A stretch of 7,973 bases of DNA, taken from Desulfobacteraceae bacterium (GTDB taxonomy: Bacteria; Desulfobacterota; Desulfobacteria; Desulfobacterales; Desulfosalsimonadaceae). The notes under the pieces are model-generated. The model was not told where the DNA came from and did not search any database. It was given only the letters and a program-made list of their open reading frames with translations. The stretch's first letter is position 1. Each line of letters opens with the position of its first letter. Position numbers and translations under genes: made by a program. This document shows positions 1 through 5,500 of the stretch, piece by piece. The stretch is taken from the NCBI GenBank assembly GCA_021162325.1, contig JAGGYV010000351.1:1-7973 (forward strand), given 5' to 3'.

Positions 1-1250
1 AGACAATAGAACAATTCGATCGGGTCTTTAACACCAAAGTGAAGGGCCTTGAAGCACTGCTTAACGCCACTGCCAAAGACGATCTGAAAGTAATTTGTCT
101 GTTCTCTTCTATTGCCGGTCGCACCGGAAATATGGGGCAAAGCGATTATGCCATGGCCAATGAAATTCTTAACAAGGTTGCGGATGCGGAAGCAATACGA
201 CGACAAGGCGAATGCTCTGTAAAATCCATCAACTGGGGCCCCTGGGACAGCGGCATGGTTTCTCCGCTTCTCAAAGCCCATTTCGAAGAAGTCGGCATCC
301 CCCTGATACCCGTTGATTTGGGAGCAAAACGATTTGTGAAAGAAATAACCGAGGATGCCCCGGAAAATATTGAGATTGTCATCGGCCCTGCCCCTCCGGA
401 CAGTGCCATTGGCATCAGTATTATACCCCGGGACCTCAACCTGAGCCTGCTGGTAAACAAAGACAGGTATCCGTTTATCGACAGTCATCGGATACAGGAT
501 ACACCTGTTGTCCCCATCACCATGGTTCTTGAGTGGTTTTCCAAAACAGCAGAACTTTACAATCCGGATATGAATTATGTTGGATGCAAGGACCTCAAAG
601 TCCTTCGCGGGATCAAGCTCGACAACTTCATCACCGGGAGTGACCAATTTACAGTAAACTGCCATCAGCAAAACGGAGACCGCGCTTTTCTTGATCTTGA
701 GTTAATAGGGCCTGATCGCGGCGCGCATTACTCTGCAAAAATAGAAATGTCTCTTAAAAACCCTGTAACCAATAATGAGATTAAAGCTAAGGAAAATGGG
801 TTGCCCTCATGGAAGTGGGACGTTTCTGAAATCTACAAAGACATGCTCTTTCACGGATCGGAATTTCAAGTCATTAAATCCTTAAAAGGTGTTTCCAACG
901 AAACAGCGACAGCTGTTCTTGGTGGGGTGGAAAAAATGTCCTGGCCGGATGAACTCTGGAAATATGATGTCGCCGCCCTTGACGGCGGGTTGCAGCTCGC
1001 CATCTTGTGGGGAATACACAATTCAAATAAAAAATCCCTGCCAACAAAAATAGGTGCCTGTTACTCCTACCACAATGGCCCTATAACCGGACCGATTGAT
1101 TGCGTATTGAAAAGAAAATCAGTCCAAAATGGCCGTACTGTCTCGGACATCTCGTTTTTCGATTATGAGGGGAAACTTGCTGCAAAGCTTTGCGACGTTG
1201 AGATGCACATGCTCCCGGATACATCGCCCAATGGACATGAGAACCGATAA
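1..1250 (+). CDS. pfaA: PfaA-type PUFA/secondary-lipid synthase subunit, 3' end (KR + PS-DH)
   Basis: This is the 3' part of a multidomain synthase gene. The frame is open from base 3 with no start codon, and the GTG at 39 is an internal valine inside the KR fold. Stop is TAA at 1248-1250. The first part is the catalytic half of a PKS-type ketoreductase: FSSIAG with Ser at 108-110, then SDYAMANE with Tyr at 147-149 and Asn at 159-161, giving a complete Ser-Tyr-Asn set. KR reduces beta-ketoacyl-ACP to beta-hydroxyacyl-ACP with NADPH. After about base 420 comes a PKS-style hot-dog dehydratase with His at 486-488 (HRIQDTPVVP) and a catalytic Asp at 981-983 (LDGGLQ). KR followed by a DH at the C terminus is the family pattern for PfaA/Pfa2, where KS, MAT and tandem ACPs precede it; those would lie upstream. 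The next gene, a KS-CLF-AT-DH protein, begins 2 bases later and supports the assignment. An ordinary modular PKS is less likely given that neighbour. The symbol follows gammaproteobacterial naming. Confidence 0.88.
   Translation, partial: TIEQFDRVFNTKVKGLEALLNATAKDDLKVICLFSSIAGRTGNMGQSDYAMANEILNKVADAEAIRRQGECSVKSINWGPWDSGMVSPLLKAHFEEVGIPLIPVDLGAKRFVKEITEDAPENIEIVIGPAPPDSAIGISIIPRDLNLSLLVNKDRYPFIDSHRIQDTPVVPITMVLEWFSKTAELYNPDMNYVGCKDLKVLRGIKLDNFITGSDQFTVNCHQQNGDRAFLDLELIGPDRGAHYSAKIEMSLKNPVTNNEIKAKENGLPSWKWDVSEIYKDMLFHGSEFQVIKSLKGVSNETATAVLGGVEKMSWPDELWKYDVAALDGGLQLAILWGIHNSNKKSLPTKIGACYSYHNGPITGPIDCVLKRKSVQNGRTVSDISFFDYEGKLAAKLCDVEMHMLPDTSPNGHENR
3..415 (+). other. KR domain, C-terminal catalytic half (within the pfaA-type CDS)
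   Basis: This segment encodes the end of a short-chain-dehydrogenase-type ketoreductase. FDRVFNTKVKGLEALL is the usual helix before the catalytic strand. LFSSIAGRTGNMGQSDYAMANE then holds the active-site Ser, Tyr and Asn, and NWGPWDSGMVS is the typical post-catalytic loop. The NADPH-binding Gly-rich motif lies upstream of the window. All the visible catalytic positions are intact, so an active reductase is expected. The C-terminal boundary near base 415 is approximate. Confidence 0.88.
420..1230 (+). other. PKS-type dehydratase domain PS-DH (within the pfaA-type CDS)
   Basis: This is a double hot-dog dehydratase of the PKS type, expected to remove water from beta-hydroxyacyl-ACP. The N-terminal half carries YPFIDSHRIQDTPVVPITM, which matches the DH motif HxxxGxxxxP except that the Gly position is Asp. 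The catalytic His is at 486-488. The C-terminal half carries DVAALDGGLQLAILWG, matching the DxxxQ motif, with Asp at 981-983 and Gln at 993-995. Both catalytic residues are therefore present. A PKS-like DH at the end of PfaA, in addition to the FabA-like DHs of PfaC, is established for PUFA synthases. The effect of the Gly-to-Asp change is unknown. Confidence 0.72.
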
Positions 1251-1255
1251 ATATG
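1233..1255 (+). promoter_or_regulatory. Gene junction with a 2-base gap and weak ribosome binding site; likely translational coupling
   Basis: The upstream stop (1248-1250) and the downstream ATG (1253-1255) are 2 bases apart. The only purine-rich stretches at usable spacing are GGA at 1233-1235 and GAG at 1239-1241, a weak Shine-Dalgarno. There is no room for a promoter or terminator. This suggests one mRNA and re-initiation by ribosomes finishing the upstream gene, which would help keep the two subunits in proportion. The start is supported because the KS fold begins at once (FEPIAIVGQSCVLPGA). Confidence 0.45.
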
Positions 1256-2580
1256 TCCTTTGAACCGATTGCCATTGTTGGACAGTCCTGCGTCCTGCCG
1301 GGAGCACTGAATCCAAACGAACTCTGGGACAAAATAGCCGCTGGTGAGAATCTATTATCCAGGGTACCTGATGGGTATTGGCGGACGGACCCGAAACTGG
1401 TCATGGCTCCTGCCGGACAAAACACAAAAGATATCACCTGGTGTGATCAGGGGGGGTATGTCAGCGGATTCGAATCCGTATTTCGCCCTGATGGATTTGC
1501 AATTCCTGAAGAAGAAATCAGCAAGTACGGCCATGTGGTACACTGGCTGCTCCACACCGCCCGCGAAGCCTTAAATGATGCCGGATACCGAAACGCCAAA
1601 GGAATTAACGCAGGGATTGTCTTTGGGAACTTATCCTATCCATCTCCTTTAATGTCCGAATTTGCCGAATCTATCTGGCTTGACGCACAATCCGACAATT
1701 TTTTAAAAGGCAACGCAAGACAGCTGGCAAACGTTAAAAAACCCCATGCCGTCAACCGATTCATGTCCGGACTCCCCGCACACATCGTGGCCCGGGCGCT
1801 TGATGTGAATGGCGGCGCTTTTGCGATTGACGCAGCATGCGCATCATCGCTATTTGCCATGAAACTCGCCTGTGACAAACTCCACGACAGAACGGCAGAC
1901 TTAATGCTGGCAGGCGGTGTCCAGGGATCAGATGATCTGCTTATTCACATCGGGTTTTGCACATTGCAGGCCATGAGTCAAACCGGCCGAAGCCGTCCAT
2001 TCCACAAAAATGCAGACGGCCTGGTCCCCGCCGAGGGCGGTGGTTTTATAGTGCTAAAGAGACTTGAGGATGCTGTTAAGGCAGGCGATAAAATTCATGG
2101 AGTAATAAAAGCGATTGGTGTTTCAAACGACGGTAAGGGACACGGACTGCTTGTCCCTTCGGCCGACGGCCAGATCAGAGCCATGCAAAAGGCCTATCAG
2201 ATGTCCGGGATCGATCCGTCACAAATCTCATTGCTCGAGTGCCATGCGACCGGCACAAAGGTCGGCGATGATATTGAATTGGAAAGTACCCGCCGTATTT
2301 TCGATGGCTTAAGCGATATCCCCATTGGCACGATAAAATCAAATATGGGGCATCCGATTACTGCATCCGGCATCGCAGGCCTGTTAAAAGTGACCGGCGC
2401 GATGAAAGCAGGCATCCGCCCACCCACGCTTCACGTAGAAGAACCGACCGACAAACTTAAAGGATCGCCATTTCGTCTCATCAAAGAATCAGAACCGTGG
2501 CCCTCAAACGGCCTGCGGATTGCCGGAATCAGTAATTTTGGATTTGGCGGCAACAACGCGCATCTCATCTTAGAAGAATT
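1253..2580 (+). other. Ketosynthase (KS) domain of the pfaC-type CDS
   Basis: This is a thiolase-fold ketosynthase. It begins at the start codon with FEPIAIVGQSCVLPGA. The nucleophile is Cys196 (1838-1840) in DAACASS. His331 (2243-2245) sits in ECHATGTKVGDDIE, and Lys362/His367 sit in KSNMGHPITASG. The NFGFGGNNAHLILEE ending is typical for the family. The complete Cys-His-His set indicates an active condensing enzyme. The second motif reads HATGT where most type I KSs have HGTGT. Confidence 0.93.
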
Positions 2581-5500
2581 TGATAAAGGATCATACAAAA
2601 AACCGCCAAAAACAAAATCATATAAAAAACCCATCAAAAAAACAGACATCGCCATTGTCGGTATGGGCGCTATGGTCGCTTCCGGTACCGGCATAAAAGA
2701 TTTTACGCGGACAATTTTTTCCGGGAAATCTTCTCTCTCAGAAGCTGAAGATGGACATATGGTCGGAATCACCGGTCCGTTTGAGTTGCCCCTAATGGGA
2801 CTCAAGTTTTTCCCGGCAGCCTTGGACCAAACCCTTCCGCAACAGCTTCTCATGCTCAAAGCGACCATGGAAGCACTTGATGACGTCGCCAAATTCCCCA
2901 ACAAACAGGCCGGCGTATTTATAGGCATGGGCTGTGACTGCGAAGTCACCCGTTCCGGGATGTGCTGGCGGCTTCCACAATTTGTCAGCGACTGGGTGAA
3001 GGGGGAAAAAAGAACCCCTCAAATGAAAAACCAACTGAATGATTGGATTGAGTTTATCAAAGATGACCAGATCAATCCGGCACGGGAGGCATCAGCGATT
3101 TTAGGGGCCATGCCCAACATCGTTGCAAACCGAATCAGCAGCCAGTTTGATATCGAAGGACAGTGCTTAACTGTCTCGTCAGAAGAACTCTCGGGCATAA
3201 GGTGTCTTGAACTGGCTGTCCGATCGCTGACTGCCGGTGAGATAGATGCAGCTATCGTCGGCGCTGTGGATATATCGTGTGAAACCGTTCATCAGACAGC
3301 GGTTAAAGAAATTCTAAACGATCAAAGACAAATTCCCGGCGACGCTGCAATATCCTTGATTTTAAAGCGCACAAAAGACGCAAGATCCGCCGGTGACAAG
3401 ATATATGCGCTGCTATCTGACGGGGTAGATAAGGATCAGGATCCAAAACTCACGCTTTCGCTATCACTCGATGAAAGCGGACAAAACATTACACCCCTTG
3501 TCGGGCACGCCCATGCGGCGTCGGGATTACTACATGTTGCAACAGCTGCGCTGGCCTGCCACTACAAAGCTTTGCCCGCAGGGGCTGGAAACAAGGCGCT
3601 CCCCTGGCTATCGCCCCACGAAAGATCTGCCAAGGTCACCATAAATGCCCTGGGCGGAGAGTCTTCGACAGTCATTGTAAAAGAAGATAAAAAAACCGCT
3701 GCCGGACATCTGCTAACAGATTCTATCCCCCTGCTCTACATTTACTCCGGCAAAGACCAAACAGAAATATTAGAAAATCTCGACAAAAGGCATGAATCTG
3801 ACACCGGACCGGCGCGTTTGGTTCTCGTGGCGCAGGATTCTGTGGCTCTCGAAGAGTTAACCCAACAAACTAAGATTCTCTTTAAAAAAGAACCAAACAC
3901 AAGAAACATTTTTCTCGCTAAAGGCATCTACTATTGCAACCAGCCGGTTGAAGGTGAACTCGCGTTTGTATTTACAGGTCCTGCCGGGGCATATCCCCAA
4001 ATGGGCAGGGATCTGTTTCTGGCAATGCCGGAACTTATTGAAGAAGTGATTTCCCGTCTCGGCCTTGATGCCAAAGATACTGCCAGGTGGATGCTTAATT
4101 CGGACAATGATGAAATTCAGGCCCCGGAAATCATGCTGTGGAGAAGTTCATTTTTATCCCAGATTCATGCGGTTCTCACTCAAAAATATCTCGGTCTCAA
4201 ACCACAGGCAGCCATTGGCTTTTCATCCGGAGAATCCAACTCTCTGTTTGCCATGGGAGCCTGGCAGGATATGGGACAAATGTTGACCGACATCAAAAAC
4301 AATGGCGTGTATACTCATGAAATCGGCGGAGATTTCAATGTCGCTAAACGCGCCTGGAAATCCAAAAGTAAAAAGAAAGTTGATTGGGCAAACTACGGGA
4401 TACTCGCACCTGAAGACGCCGTCAAAAATGCGCTCGATTCAGAACCCCTTGCGCATCTTATTATCATCAATGCACCGGGCAATTATGTCATCGGTGGAGA
4501 CAAAAACGCCTGCGAAAGAGTTATTCATAGAATTGGGCAACACCGCGCATTCCCCCTGACTTACAATATCGTCAATCACTGCCCGGAACTATCGGCATAC
4601 GCTGATAATTGGCGAAAATTACATCGCCGTAAAACCAAAAACGTGGCAGATGTAAGGTTTTACTCAAGTTCAACGTGCAGCCATTATCACCCCACAACTG
4701 AGAAATCAGCCCAGGCCATTGTCGATATGGCCACACACGTACTCGATTTTCCGGCCATGATTGAAAACGCATACAATGACGGCGTCAGAATTTTTCTCGA
4801 ACACGGCCCTCGCAGCCAGTGCAGCCAGTGGATTGACCAGATACTTAAAGATAAAGAGCACATTGCTATTGCAATGGATAAACGCGACCGATCTTCCATA
4901 GATAACATTTTTCATGCCATGGCCCAACTTAAGTCAGCCGGAATTGCCGTAAATTACAAGGAATTTAAAAATTTAACTTTATCTTCGGGAAAGAACATCA
5001 GTACCAGCCAACCGGATAATGGCAAGCCGATACCAACCCGGGTTTACAAGGTTCATCCGTCTCAAATAGAGCTGCCTGAAATTTCACAGACAAAGAGGGA
5101 AAAAACGCATATTACCTCGATAACTACAGATCTTACGGACAAGAATAACAAATCAAATCTTGAAACATCTGAAAACAAACAGGTTATGGGGCCGGCGCCC
5201 CCGCTACCGCTTGTAATGGAAGGAATAGAAATGCTCACAGAGCAAGCTAATGATATTGACAAAAAAGTTATCGCCGATGAGCCCCAAAAAGCAACGAACC
5301 CCTTATTAAGCAGCCGCAATGTGCCGGCAGAAAAATCAAACACAATGATAGAGGGAATAACAGATTCTTTGAAAGACCACTCTGCAATGGATCTTACCCC
5401 AAACAATATAGTGGAGCATATTGCAGTTCAAAACGCCAAAGTGTCACAGATCCATCAGGAATTCCTTGTCCAGCAGGCCAGCGTCCACAAAAACTTTCTG

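Noticed and set aside
39..41. GTG that could be read as a gene start.
   Set aside because: The frame is open upstream to base 3, and the preceding residues are part of the KR fold, so this is an internal valine.
2636..2642. Run of seven A as a possible programmed frameshift site.
   Set aside because: The zero frame continues unbroken into a well-formed CLF domain, and the alternative frames hold no domain.
2431..2949. Minus-strand open frame of 172 codons.
   Set aside because: It lies wholly opposite the KS-CLF region, has no recognisable domain, and is explained by the strong coding signal on the plus strand.
3691..3955. Region between CLF and AT as a possible separate domain.
   Set aside because: It reads as the usual connector seen before AT folds, without its own catalytic motif.
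4812..4829. Perfect 9-base tandem repeat (GCAGCCAGT twice).
   Set aside because: It encodes SQCSQ within the conserved C-terminal part of the AT and is only two copies, so it is probably chance.
5351..5375. GITDSL in the linker resembles an ACP phosphopantetheine site (GxDSL).
   Set aside because: It has one extra residue between Gly and Asp, and the flanking sequence is charged and low-complexity, without the ACP helices.
5062..5406. Minus-strand open frame of 114 codons with hydrophobic stretches.
   Set aside because: It mirrors the Lys/Glu/Asn-rich linker of the plus-strand gene; the hydrophobic residues are complements of those codons. No family match or clear ribosome binding site.
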